A DNA stretch of 64,000 nucleotides from the NCBI GenBank assembly GCA_950106755.1, contig OX467084.1, forward strand, positions 29,577,213 through 29,641,212. Reading direction: 5' to 3'. Numbering within the stretch: the first letter of the stretch is position 1; every line of letters begins with the position of its first letter. Source of the DNA: Climacium dendroides. Its lineage: Eukaryota; Streptophyta; Bryopsida; Hypnales; Climaciaceae. Below are positions 52,207-64,000 of the stretch, in pieces. A program made the position numbers and the translations under genes. The notes below the pieces were generated by a model, which ran no database searches, was not told where the DNA came from, and saw only the letters and a program-made list of their open reading frames with translations.

Positions 52207-52574
52207 GGTGAACTTCTCTATAAGCAATGACCTCTCTAAAGTGATGGAGTATCGATTGCCCAATCTTGCACTAGGCCCAATCCCAAACGTACACATCAAG
52301 AGAAGGTCTTTGACATTCTTGAGCATGGGGACTTGAGCCCAATCCCAAAGCTATTACTTTATAGAGAAATTCTACTGTAGTAGACTGTATGTTGGTAATT
52401 TGTGTGTATATTTTATATTTATGTTTTGAGTCTTTTCTAACAATTTCAATAAAGTAATCGTATCATGTGCCAAGGCACTTGAAACTACTCTCTTGTTTCA
52501 GTCCTATGCCAAGGCACTTGGTAGCCCTACTCTTCTTGTCTCTTCTTTATTTTTTTTCCAGTGGTCAAAGCGTC
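52207..52574. other. spacer
   Basis: Contains a short imperfect direct repeat (TGCCAAGGCACTTG at 52470 and 52507). No gene. Confidence 0.5.
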
Positions 52575-53307
52575 TAAGGTAGGTGGTTGGAATTCCGACC
52601 CTCTTCTTAAAACCATCCCCTAGCTGACTTTAAAATGAACCTTAAGAGGTTGGTAAATGTGTAATCAATGTTCATTTGATGATGAAAGAGCGGTTTATCA
52701 TTTATCAATTATTTGTTCATACTTTGACATAATTAGAGTCAATGTGGGTCCATTTTTGAAAACATGTATGTGCATTCAAAAAAAACTTTTTCACTCAAAC
52801 TTTGAATGTTAATACCTTTTAATTTGTATGGTCAAATTTCATCAAATTTTTACCACATCATCTCATACAAGTAAAGTACAAGATCCTACGGTTAGATTTT
52901 TTTTTTAAACTATTTCTTTTGTTGCCTTAGATGAATTGAGCAAGAAATTGCAGTTTTGAGTTATTTTTGACCAAAAATAGGCCTTTGGCACTTTAGGAGT
53001 TAAGTTTAGTACAAATCACATTTAAGAACCTTGTCTATTACTTTTTGCATGCTACAGTGCTTGTTTTCAGACTGCATGTGTGTGGGTTTTACAAGGCCTA
53101 GGGATCATAAATAGGTATCTATGGCAGAGTTCTTTGGGAATTCATAAGCAATTCATAAATACTCTGAAAAATATGAAACCACTTGAGTTAGGTTCCAAAT
53201 CAATTTTTCTTCAAGTGAAAAATAAAGACAAATAATTTCATGCATCTAAAGACCATCAAAAAGGCCGACCAGCCCGTAAAGGGTCACTTTATGAGCCCAC
53301 TACCTTA
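52575..53307. mobile_element. AGGTA-ended element, type 2, with nested repeat half
   Basis: Left TA-AGGTAGGTGGTTGG; right GAGCCCACTACCT-TA. The right part matches the interiors of 19203-19612 and 47054-47349 (AAAAATATGAAACCACTTGA). The segment at about 52790-53004 is a right half of a TTAA-bounded repeat ending GGCACTTTAGGAGTTAA, so the element is composite. Confidence 0.6.
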
Positions 53308-53452
53308 CCTCTGAAAGGAGGCAAACCAAAGTGGTGTGATATTGTTAATGGAACTACCTTTAGGATTAAGCTTAGAGTCAAAATTCTTTTCGTTACAAAA
53401 GCTCTAAGTTCTATAATAATAAGTTATAGTAGAACCACCCACAGTTGACCAA

Positions 53453-54647
53453 TTAACCCCTCACCGCCCCAACCCAGATAGCGTCACAAACACAATTCCA
53501 AGGTTGGCTGCGGAATGCTTGTTGTAAGGTAGGTACACCCAAATGTTCCACTGACCTTAAACCACCATCTATATTGTATGTACATCTCCAAAATCAGTTC
53601 TGTACCTATGTGGAAGAAACGCTTTCAGAACCAAACTTTGTTCCTTAATAACTTTTTCATACAGTATCCAAATGCCACATTCTCTGGTGCGTTGGAACCT
53701 CCTTTCACTTGACAACAAGAACATATGAAAATTTGACCAATCTAATAATAGAAATTAGGCTCAGTAGCAAAAAGTGGCGGTTTTGGGTGTACCTACCTTA
53801 GTTGGAAATTGCTGCAACTGTACCAAAGTTCACCATTGATTTTGAAAGACACCTTCCTTGTGATTTGCTCCATTTTTGCCGATTGAGAAATAATGCACCA
53901 TGCGTTGACATCACAAGGTTTGATCATCTACTCTTTTCCAAAAAAAAGTGCCACAAAAGCTACTTCTCAAGATTCATACTCACTTGTGTGCACTGTGAAT
54001 CATGGATTGTGGTCATACTTTCACCATATGTGGGGGCTTTGCTCCAACACTGGAGAGCCAAATTGCAAGCTTTGACCACAATAACTCAATAGGGAAACTG
54101 CAGTGACACATGGAGCAACACAGTGAGATGACCGGCAACAAACACCTTCACATAGAATAGAAACTGCTTACATCTGGTCAATGATTTCCCAATGCAAATT
54201 AGTGTGGGTTTGACACAACAACCTCAGGAGGGCCTAAATCCCCCACCAAAATCATTCCCACATCGCTATCACCTTGGTGTGGCCTCCACTTTGCACAGAA
54301 CCAAACACCTCGCCGAAACATATAATACTCCAATTCCAGACACAAAGTGGGGTGCCTCTGCACAAAATTAGTCTGGGCGGATTTGAGGCCCAATGGCCTT
54401 TGACTGGTCATGACTGTTCAGAAAGTGCCAACTGCCATGTCCTATATTTTGGAGGCTATTTTGAAATGTGAATTGCACAATCCAGAAAAAACAAGGGCCT
54501 CATCCAAGCTTGCATCCCAATTGGCCTCCCAGAACCACCCATTTTGGGTTTTTATTTCACCTTCATTCCCGTCACAGGTTGTTTGCTAGCCTGCTTTTAA
54601 GATTTCGAGGGGAACAAATTTCAACCCCTGGGGTGGAGAGGGGTTAA
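53453..54647. mobile_element. possible TTAA-bounded element, 1195 bp, containing a nested element
   Basis: Left TTAACCCCTCACCGCCCCA; right TGGGGTGGAGAGGGGTTAA, inverted with two or three mismatches. The type 3 AGGTA element at 53525-53800 lies inside. The pairing is less certain than for the shorter elements because of the distance. Confidence 0.5.
53525..53800. mobile_element. AGGTA-ended element, type 3, 276 bp
   Basis: Left TA-AGGTAGGTACACCCAAA and right TTTGGGTGTACCTACCT-TA are exact inverted repeats of 17 bases flanked by TA. No open frame of note. Confidence 0.85.
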
Positions 54648-56256
54648 GCAATTCCGCATATGTCTTGGAGCAATGGAAGGCAATGTAAAATTGTACTCAT
54701 GCATGAAGATAGAAATCTCAGGGATTGTAATTTTTTGGGTAATTTTATGCCTTGAATTGAAATTATCATGAATTAGAAGCCACAAGTTGGCCCCCAATGT
54801 ATAGAATCTTTGAATTTTGATCATTCAAGAACTACTTTCTTCTTCACTACTTTGAGATATGTGTCATGACCTTATTAGTCCCAACCTTGAAAAGGAGGAA
54901 AAAAGCATTCCAAGCTTTAGTTGGAACTATGTTTCAGCTTTGGTTGGAAATAGCTGCACCCTACCTACATACAGGTTGGGCCTGGATGGGGATGGGTGTC
55001 CAAAATGCACTGTTGCAAGGAGCTTTTATTTCCTTGGCATTGATGGACTCTGAGTCTTCATGTGTGAACTACTTTTTGACGCACTGCGCTCCGGAGGTCA
55101 ACTACTCAGGGACTACATCTGCAAAGATTGAGGGATGTAAGGAGACTTCTAAAAGTTCATGCAGCCAGGTTGCCTCCACACCTGGCCAGCAGAATCCATT
55201 TCTCAACCAAAGCAAGCCAGCCTTTTGAATCAGGATCCTTTCGCAAGTGTAAGAGCAAGCCCAATGCTCACACCCAAAAGAGACACTGAAAAGTGTCAGG
55301 AAGGAAAGGGCTTGTGGCCGGATCAGAAGGCAGGCTGGGCCTCTCGCGAGCTGCATCTGCACCAATGCAGCAACGGGACAAGGCCCAACAAACACAACGC
55401 TTCAAGAGCTTTTCAAATTTTAACCCAGAAACAACGATGAGGCCATTTTGTGGCTTTTGAATGAATGTTTCTTGAACTGTAGAGAGCTGGGAAGCAGTTT
55501 TTCATCCACTTCTTTCTTGTTGACCTTCCATGTTGGGTTATGAAGATAATCTAGTTGAGTTTGGAGTTATGCTATTGTTTGTCTTCACATAAATGAGAAG
55601 CTACTAAAAAAACCGGATCACAAAATATGCTATTTTAGTGTATTTTAGAAAGTTGTTGCTCCTTGCTTTAAATCTTAAATTTCTCTACAAAAATGATATT
55701 TTTTGAATTTAAGACCAACTAACAAAATAAAGTTCATTCACTCTAGTTTCTACTCCAATTTGAATTTTGAAATAATTCCTAATAATTAATTTTTTATTGC
55801 AATTTGAACTTTGGATGTATTTTCAATGTCTACTATGTTCTAATTATAGAATGGCACGGAAAATGAGTTTACACCATGTTGTTCATCATTATAATATGCA
55901 CACATGGTGAAATTTTCAGATTTTTTGAAATAATTTTCTATTTGATATGATTTTTCTTCATTATATCTACAAAAATTTACAAAAATCAATTATTTACAAA
56001 AAAAATCTAAAATTTTGGTGCAACAAAGAAGACATTCTGTTCCATCTTTGAAAAATAAATTTAAATTTTTTTCATACATATCTTGTTGCAAAATGGCAAC
56101 AAACTAAGTGATGACAATGAGGTTTGAAATCAACAGTCATAGGTCTGTCATTTAGGGGTTAAACCGATTCTCTTGCACTTTTCAACGCGCTTCAGGTGAG
56201 GTGTTCAAATTTGCATGTTGTGAGTATTGTTCTGTGCTTGGCAAATCGTGTGAAAA
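54648..56256. other. intergenic region with a GC-richer patch at 54860-55440
   Basis: The patch carries open frames of up to 120 codons on both strands (plus 54866-55228, minus 55102-55395). None begins with a supported ATG plus splice context or shows a recognisable domain, so it may be a degenerate gene. An unpaired GGGGTTAA end is at 56156. Confidence 0.35.
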
Positions 56257-56702
56257 TAAGGTAAAGCAGCCCATTGTGGTCAGAATTTGGAGTCTGCCCT
56301 CATGCTAGTGCTGAAATTTTTCAAATTTTTTCCCACGTAAGGACAAGTGTGAGAAATAGTGAGAGCAATTGAAATTCTATTTTTCAGACAATGTATGAAT
56401 TTGTTATGAGTTTTTGAATTGATCTATCCAAAAGAGTCCATAGGCTACCTGATAACCAACAAAAACTATATCTAATATGTTCATCTTAATCACCTAAAGC
56501 AGTCACAATAATTTCTAATGTGGAAGGCCCTGAAAAAGTCACATTCTACCATGATTGACACTAAAAAGTTGGGTGCTCCTAATGAGGTCACTAATCACTC
56601 CATGGGTGTCACGTTAGGCATTGATTATGACTTGAAAAACTGTCATGGGGTCATTAGGTGTCCGCTATGGGTCATCTGACCACAATGGGATGTTTTACCT
56701 TA
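56257..56702. mobile_element. AGGTA-ended element, type 1, copy 3
   Basis: Left TA-AGGTAAAGCAGCCCATTG; right CAATGGGATGTTTTACCT-TA. Nearly identical along its length to 62361-62805 (estimated above 90 per cent by eye). Confidence 0.85.
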
Positions 56703-57805
56703 CACGGTAGGGGCTCTCATGTGACAAGTCCTCCAAAATACTGTTGCTTGCAATAGCTACATTTAAAAATAAATAAATTAAAGTCCTTTATAGGACCCAT
56801 TTGCATCGTTCCCGTGCTTTTATACAGGATGCATTGGAGCTGCTCTAACACTATAAAATGTACCTCGGAGTATTTCAGAGTAAGGGTCTGATCACACTGA
56901 GCAGTAAATAAGAATTTTGTTATTACTTAAAGGCCCGCCTCGAACAAAGAGAAGGACAGTTCATTAAGGTTACAGAAGGTATGTGCTATCAGAGAGTGAT
57001 TACCAGTAGACAATGTTGAGTGTCCAATCTCTGTGACATGGATTGCTTTTGAATTGGCTCCCAAATACACCTCAGTGTTACTGATCAATGACAGTTGATG
57101 ATACTTAACAGTAGAGCGAAAAAGGAACCAAACTCGACTGAATTCCAACCACTGGAAAAAGGAGAAATATGAACCCTAGTGAGTATAAGCTAAAAACTTT
57201 CTACGATACTCCCAAACAACAGGCTTCGAACATGAGATACTTATGCATGCCTCTGACCTGAAGGTAGATAAGATGATGGACAAAAGGACAGACTTGATTA
57301 AAGAAGGGCAATATTGTCAAGAAGCCCAGTTAAAAAAATCACGGTTTTATTAACAAGCTATACAAGATTTGGGTCACTACCAATATCACACAATTGGACC
57401 CTACATCCTTTCCTCATTACCAGTACCTGGGCAACACTACTCCCCAAGAATTATTCTCACAATTAAGAAGACTACACTTCTTGGCAAATATCAGGTACAC
57501 CTATACAGAATATTTAACTGGTGTCAACAAGGTTCAGACGGTTGAACAACCCACTAGAATTCCACATCTTCAGTATGTATTGTACAGATACTCCATAGCC
57601 TGTAGTTTCTGTAATCCAGGGAAGATTACTTAGGTTGGCCTTGAGGCCAGGCTGTTAGCAACTTTAGTCAGTGATCCATACCTTGGCTGAATGGACATAT
57701 CACTTGCAGTAGTCAGTTGCACTAGCATCAAGAGCGTGAAGAAGACGAGCACCTCGGAAATTTTGAAGGGATAATTCGCAAGAGCTTCGGATTCTCAATA
57801 TTTCA
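56703..57805. other. 3' flank of the LCAT4-like gene and spacer
   Basis: The 300-400 bases next to 57806 are probably the 3' untranslated region of the minus-strand gene. No other gene recognised. Confidence 0.45.
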
Positions 57806-60800
57806 CTAGTGCCTCAAGTAACATGTCTTGTCAGAGGTAATCCGTTTGTTATTTGAATTGGCGGCTTTCGCTTCCTCAGAAGCGACAGTCATAACTTGGT
57901 CAAGAGCTGCCTTGGTTTCATCTTCGTCCAACCCTTCGGCAACACCAATGGTTGAGACTTGGAATCCCGGTTCATGAATATGGCCTCCCTTGTGATGAAC
58001 CTGAGCATGAGCCTCTGCTCGAATGTCACTGGATGAACCTGAACCTGTCAAGGAGCAAATGATTCACTTCTTAGCCCGACATTCATCTCACTTCTACAAA
58101 GTGAAGTCGAGCTCGGGAGTATTTCGAAATATCACTTCACAATTCAAAACTGCAGAAGTAATAAAGAGTCCAGTATGGAAAAATATGAGAGCCGTCTTGC
58201 ATATCTGAGAAATCGAAATACCGACCAGATAATCCCACTGGATTAAAAGTTCAAAACAAGTAGCTGAACAGCAACAGGGATCTGTCCCTTTTTTAGTGCA
58301 GCTACAAAGCTACGAGATGCTCTGTCGTTTATTTCATAGTGTAGCAGCACTGTAGGAGTACCTCACTTCATCTCAGGAACTAGGGCTCAATTTCCAAGTG
58401 CCAACAAACACCGTACATAAGAAACTACTCAAACTTTCAGAATTCACTGCCTACTACCCTTGCGTCTACGGAGCATAGCTGATGTCGATCCTCTTTATGT
58501 AACAAAGACTGCTAATTTGCAAGAAAGAGTAGCACGTAATGATAAATAAGAGAGAAATAATACCTGTTTCCACAGTAGCAATGTACACTTCTTTTGAAGG
58601 CACTTTCGAACTGTCCTCCTCGCTCTCTTCGGAACCAGCAACATCAACGCTTTCCTCCGTGTGACTATCAAACTCAAAGGGTTTTCTGGGCACCATAACA
58701 TAGTCCGATTCTGGATCATATTCTGGGTCCGCACCTCCCACCTTCAACCAGTGCTTCACGATACGGAAAAAGTGTTCGTCCATGAGGATAGCCCGGTGAT
58801 CACCAGGAATCCCTATCCTTGCCTCGGCATTCAAACCATCAGCCTGTAAACACAAGTGATTATCATTCACTAAGCTCTATAAGCCAAGAAGTACATACAT
58901 TAACATATAGCACTATCAGAATTATTGCTCTGAAATAAGTTTTGCAAAATAAATACATCATATGAGATACAAGAAATCTGCAACGCATAGAACAATAGAA
59001 GAATCAATAAAGAGACCAGGGAATGTGACCAAACGTTGTCGATAGACTACAGCTAAATCATCCTTTTTAAAAGCACCTACACAAGAAATTATTCAACATA
59101 CTACACTGGAAAAAAAGGTTTACCATTGCAGATTCAACTGGGACAGTACCATCCCCATCAACGCATGAAAATTCAGCCTGGTTCATTAGCAGATTTTGTT
59201 AGTTCACGTAGAGCAAGAGTTAGACTATAGAAGGCAGCGATAGAAGGTCAAAGGAAAAACGTCAAACCAATGGCATATTGCAATCTGATATGGCCACCCT
59301 TCCAACAGCAGCCCATCACAGCACATGATGTAAAACAAACATATAGACATCTAAACTAATCTGGTGAAAATTCAAAAGCAACGACAGAAATGTACCTCTA
59401 AATTCAAAATTTCAGTTAACTCCTCCAGGGGCGTTTTGTGACTCCCGTAGCTGAAACAGGACAATAAACTGATTATAGTCTCAAGGGAATAACTAAGAAT
59501 TGGGGAAAATAGATATATAGATAAAATATATGTAGAGCTATAATTGAAGCAAATCGTGCTTCACTTCAAAGGAAGGTATAGTACTAACCAGGCATGATAA
59601 GGGGTTTCATATGATGTGCCGTAGAGGTTATAAAACTTTACTCCTTCAGGCAGCTTGGCTGTGTGCATTATCCTCAGAGTCTCAGATGCCCACTTCACAA
59701 TGTCCTTGTTCAAGGGGAGAGGAATATTCTCTCCCTTGTAATTCAGCTGAAAGAAAGTTCCAATCGTATGCGCATTGTCAAGCAGGGCCGAGGCATTTGA
59801 ATTAAGAGTCAAACAAATGTAACAAAACCAAATTAGCTAAAAGGAAATTGTACCTTGTTGTTTTCAAGTGCAGCCATCATAACATCAATGTTTTCTCTGG
59901 GCCCAAAAGCTTCCAGTTTTGCTTTCTGCTCACTGTCCTCTTCTGCTAGTTTCCGCCACAATCGCAGCTCAGGAGGTTCACTCCAATTGAAATGAGGGGA
60001 AGCAATCAGTTCATACACTGATGGGCACTCTATCAACTGCAGATACAACCATGGATTCTTTGAATAACATACAATAATGGTCAAATAGGAAAATTCTATC
60101 CTAAAGAAGTCTTCCATTCCAATAAAAAAATCGCAGAAAGTACATTCACTGTTGTGCCATAAAAGACAATGAGATAACCTAGAAGAAAGAGAAGATGCGT
60201 ACTAGTTGATGCATGCTCCACTTGGCAACGAAAAGTTCTCGCTGCCAACCCTTAACAAACTCCACACCAGTAAGTAGACAATCCATGATGAAACCGGGAG
60301 CACCTGAAAGACACACAAGGTCTCAATTTCGAAGACAGAAACATGAAAAAAGATCGAAGAAAGGAGTCCTGTATCCTTGTGTCAATTTATACCCCAAAAA
60401 GCTCTCAGAGCTATTGACAATCACAGAGATAACATCATGAGCTCTAGTTCTTTCTAAACGTGGACTGTTCTAATTATGACCGCTCTCCAATATGCAGATG
60501 AAAACGAAGAATACTCACCTTGAAACGGTGCAGTAACAGCAATCCATGAGTTAACATACTTCTCAAACACCTGCATTCAACCAACAGCTAAACTTTAGTC
60601 ACTGAACCATAACAGAGCAGCGCAAATAAATTATGCAAAACACTCTCTGAAGTATTTTTACTTTCAATGTTCATGTGATCCCAATAAACTAAAAATCCTT
60701 ACCTCAGGATGGAGAGCAAGAAACGACTTCACCACAAGACCACCCATTGAATGCGTAATGATGTCCACTTTCCTACCACCAGACGCCTCGTACATAGTCT

Positions 60801-61835
60801 CCAGTTTCAGCTTCATCCGATCCATTGTCTCACCAAGCCTTTAGAGACGAAATTAATTGTCATTATTCTCCTCTAAACCGTACAGAAGTGAGTACAACTC
60901 GGTAAACTAGCGTTCCTGCTGTAACTAAAAAAAGAGAAGAATTCATGGAGTGCTCAGAAAGTCGGCAAAAAGCGTGTTAAGATGAATGTCACACATGAAA
61001 ATGCTCTGAAGCATAAACCCACAATAATTGGATTGCAATCTTCGTGTAGCTTCGTACCTGTTGCTTTGACGGAAATCATAACCAAAGCCAAATAGTGTTT
61101 TACCCTCCTTGTAACCCCAGCTTTTCATGTGACTGATCAAATCGTGGAAATAGTAGACCGAATCCAGACGCAAAATCTGCCACAACAAGAAGTGACAAAA
61201 TATTCCATACGAAATTTCTATAAGTAAATCCAAGACATCAAACGCAAACAATAAGAAAAGAAATTCAGGAGACTCATTACCAACAGAAAGAGAGTGATAT
61301 ATGTACCACATCAGGATCAAGAATATCACAGCTGTACAATCCAAACCGATCCTCTGGAACCTCAATTGTAATGTTCTTATCCAATGACATGGTTTTCCCT
61401 GCCAACCAGACACACAACGAATTCACTTGCACATCCAGTTCGCTTCCGTAAGACGGATGAAACCCCAAGTCTGAGAAAGCCATATTCGGAGCTAAATTAA
61501 AACGAAACCGACTAAGATGATCCACAATTACCTCATATTTCACCCAAAACATGACAAATTAAACCAAATTCCACCATACCTGTAACAGGATCGTAAAAGG
61601 AGAAGAGCTTGGCGCAAAACTCCCGGTCGGCCTCGAACAAGCGCACCCAGACGCGCTCCTTGCGGCCGTTGTGGTCCACGGCGTTGAGGATGGAGCCTCC
61701 GATGCCGGGCACCAACAGCGCCGGGTTCATATCGGCCTTTCCACCATCGTCGCCCTCCTCCTCCTCCTTATGGTGCCATGGCCAGAGCGTCTCGATCCTC
61801 TCCACGATCTGTCGCACCGAAATTTTAAGCACCAT
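57806..61835 (-). CDS. LCAT4: LCAT-like acyltransferase/phospholipase, LCAT4 type, 12 exons, 574 residues
   Basis: Alpha/beta-hydrolase of the lecithin:cholesterol acyltransferase family. The plant LCAT4 branch acts as a soluble, calcium-independent phospholipase A. Exons (minus strand): 61835-61580, 61398-61307, 61176-61058, 60838-60703, 60570-60519, 60303-60203, 60036-59854, 59746-59589, 59450-59396, 59177-59124, 58843-58564 and 58044-57806. Every junction is GT-AG and all phases close. Landmarks: NPALLVPGIGGSILNAVDH near residue 37, GKTLFGFGYDFRQSNR before exon 4, nucleophile Ser186 in THSMGG, candidate Asp in CVDGDGTVP (391/393), and His418 in GDHRAIL. The acidic C-terminal tail (SEESEEDSS and beyond) is longer than I would expect for the Arabidopsis protein. 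ATG 61835 is the first ATG in frame. Confidence 0.93.
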
Positions 61836-62360
61836 CGCTTCTACTCCCTCGCCCCCTCCCCCTCCCCCTCCCCCTCCGTCTCTTCCCTCTCTTTCCTCTC
61901 TTCCCTCTCCCTCCCTTACAGGCTCCTGTAACTCAGCAATTCTCGAAAAATGAATTTTCCAGCAGGGCAACCCTAATTCGGCATCAACTCCGAATCAATT
62001 TCACAAGGACATGAAGCGTACGTTTGTATGCATGTAGAAACAACGGAGTCTACGGCAAATCGAGAAAACTTCACCGAACACGGAACGATCGTCCGACGGG
62101 CACGCCAGCACAAACGAAGTCCAGCAGCGAATTGGAGAAGAAGGTCTCCCTGCCACACGACTGGGCAGATGGAGAGGATGAATGAATATATGCCTTTTCG
62201 TTCAAACCTGCGGACAGCTCTGAACTACTACTCAGCCTCATCTTGTGGTGGGACCGTTGGAAGCGGAAGAAGGACGGAAAGGATGGATGAATTATTTTAT
62301 GAAAGGGAGTGAATGAAAAGGACGGAAAGGACGGATGAATTATGCGGCCGGGGCTGCATA
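61836..62360 (-). promoter_or_regulatory. LCAT4 leader and promoter region
   Basis: Immediately upstream on the coding strand is a GA-rich/GGGGGA tract (61843-61915, CCCTCC units on plus), likely in the leader. A 27-base phrase containing GGACGGAAAGGA and GGATGAATTAT is repeated at 62268 and 62316, a short direct duplication. A type 1 AGGTA element starts at 62361, about 0.5 kb from the start codon. Confidence 0.4.
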
Positions 62361-62805
62361 TAAGGTAAAGCAGCCCATTGTGGTCAGAATTTGGAGTCTG
62401 CCCTCATGCCACTGCTGAAAATTTTCAAATTTTTTCCCATGTAAGGACAAGTGTGAGAAATAGTGAGAGCAATTGAAATTCGATTTTTCAGACAGTGTAT
62501 GAATTTGTTATGAATTTTTGAACTGATCTATCCAAAAGAGTCAATAGGCTACCTGATAACCAACAAAAACTATTTCTAATATGTTCATCTTAATCACCTA
62601 AAGCAGTCACAATAATTTCTAATGTGGAAGGCCCTGAAAAAGTCACATTCTACTATGATTTATACTAAAAAGTTGGGTGCTCCTAATGAGGTCATTAATC
62701 ACTCCATGGGTGTCAGGTTAGGCATTGATTATGGCTTGAAAAACTGTCATGGGGTCATTAGGTGTCCGCTATGGGTATCTGACCGCAATGGGATGTTTTA
62801 CTTTA
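62361..62805. mobile_element. AGGTA-ended element, type 1, copy 4
   Basis: Left TA-AGGTAAAGCAGCCCATTG; right CAATGGGATGTTTTACTT-TA (one base changed in the terminal CCT). Almost the same sequence as 56257-56702. Confidence 0.85.
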
Positions 62806-63063
62806 TACGGTTTGCAGCAAAAACATTCTTCCTGTTTGTTGTTGATGGATTAAAATCTAAGGCAACTTCACCTAAAATGGTCTGATTAAGCAATTGAGCA
62901 TCCACTTCATTGGGTGGGTTATGAATGTTTTCCAAAGAATATCTACTCCTTATAGTAGGTTGTTTGTTTTGTTTTGTTTGATATGATTGGATCTAAGAAA
63001 TTGTGAGTCCTCGAACTATGTTCTTAGTACTATTGGAAAACTCTCAACAAAAAGGGGTGTAAA

Positions 63064-63209
63064 GACTTTGTTTCATGGCGTTTGGACCTACGATGTGAAA
63101 GTTATGGATTTTTAATCAATTTTTAAATTAAAAAATAAAATAAATTATTTATTATCTTGGAAAAACCATAACTTTCACATTGTAGGTCCAAATGACATGA
63201 AACAAGGCC
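63064..63209. repeat. long inverted repeat, 44-bp arms
   Basis: Arms at 63064-63107 and 63166-63209 pair with about five mismatches (CCATAACTTTCACAT...GTAGGTCCAAA in the right arm) around a 58-base AT-rich loop. A third, diverged copy of the left arm start (GGGGTGTAGAGACTTTGTTT) is at 63283. Non-coding. Confidence 0.8.
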
Positions 63210-64000
63210 CTTATATTTCTTCATACATAAAGCTTCCTAGTTTGTATCCAAAATGCCACCTCTCACATTGCAACAAACTAGGGGTGTAGAGACTTTGTTT
63301 TGTGTCATTTTGACTCACACAGAAAAAGATATTGAATATTGATTTTTTTTATAAATTAAAAAATTAAAAAATTACTTTAATTTATATTTTATTATATTGT
63401 GGCAATGGCACATTAGTTTTAGGATGAAGCACATCTAAGTGTATTGAAAAGTAAATTTTGTTCATCCTTTAATGATGTGACCACCTTGGTCATTCAATGC
63501 TTTGTGATTTTTGTGTAAGTTTTTGAATCAATTCGTGTAAGGATGGGACAAAAAGAAGAATTTATAAGCTATAAATTCTTCTCAAGCCATAATTTGTATG
63601 GTGTAAAAACCTCCAAATCTACATTCTCTTTCCTACCATATTCTTTTGAACATTAAATTGTCTAATTTTTTGTTGAATCTAATTAAGAATTAAGAGAAGA
63701 TTTAAGATTTTTTTTCTATGCTATTTTCATACAACATTTGAATAAACTATAAAATTTAATGAAAAATGATACTAATAAGTGCATCCAAATTTTAGCTTAG
63801 GTTTTCATCGTTAAAGTCTTAAATTTAGACAAGAATCTATATGGGGCAATTTTATAGAGAGGTTACACTATTACCAATAGATGTAGTTACGTCACTCTCA
63901 AAACTCTTTGTTACTTAGGAATTTGTACCAGTCGGAATGAACCTCCCAAAGCTACAAAGTCAATACTCATTTTTGAGCTCAATTTAGCTTTTGAAATGAT
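63210..64000. other. AT-rich right edge
   Basis: AT-rich DNA with no gene recognised. Confidence 0.5.

Noticed and set aside
54866..55395. Gene in the GC-richer patch
   Set aside because: Frames on both strands are open but have no supported start, splice sites or domain; kept only as a note.

Overview
This is a nuclear segment from a plant (streptophyte), most likely a non-seed lineage or a streptophyte alga. The species cannot be fixed from the sequence. The evidence for a plant is a plastid-type phytoene desaturase, an LCAT4-type acyltransferase, a plant-style mitochondrial OSCP, a bifunctional FolD, a GT47 exostosin and a TIR-only protein. All introns follow GT-AG rules, and the genes are GC-rich islands in long AT-rich intergenic DNA. 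Seven genes can be reconstructed. Four of them are spliced, and their exon phases all close.

Layout: 1-0.85 kb is a GC-richer edge fragment with a 9-bp tandem repeat and no recognised gene. 0.85-7.66 kb is AT-rich and packed with inverted-repeat elements, including a near-perfect 141-bp palindrome and an element with 42-bp perfect inverted ends. 7.96-12.39 kb (+) is PDS with 11 exons. 15.69-16.37 kb (-) is a TIR-domain gene, with a small fragment of the same gene family on the other strand at 14.96 kb. 19.80-20.24 kb (+) is a decayed copy of part of the OSCP gene. 23.12-24.06 kb (-) is an unrecognised three-exon gene for a 157-residue coiled-coil protein. 30.20-30.90 kb (+) is OSCP, uninterrupted. 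33.79-37.34 kb (+) is FolD with five coding exons. 39.28-40.57 kb (-) is exostosin, uninterrupted. 41-57 kb is almost entirely decayed repeats. 57.81-61.84 kb (-) is the LCAT4-like gene with 12 exons. The right end is again repeats.

The genes are ordinary housekeeping, metabolic or immune functions and do not form a pathway cluster. The more unusual content lies between them. One set of short non-autonomous elements has different bodies but shares the terminus TA-AGGTA...TACCT-TA. A second set is bounded by TTAA followed by CYCC, as in piggyBac-type ends. Fragments of neighbouring genes have been copied into the spacers. Two FolD introns carry the same element, and one of these copies lies between copies of a duplicated 3' splice-site region. 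No autonomous transposon, tRNA, rRNA or CRISPR array was recognised.
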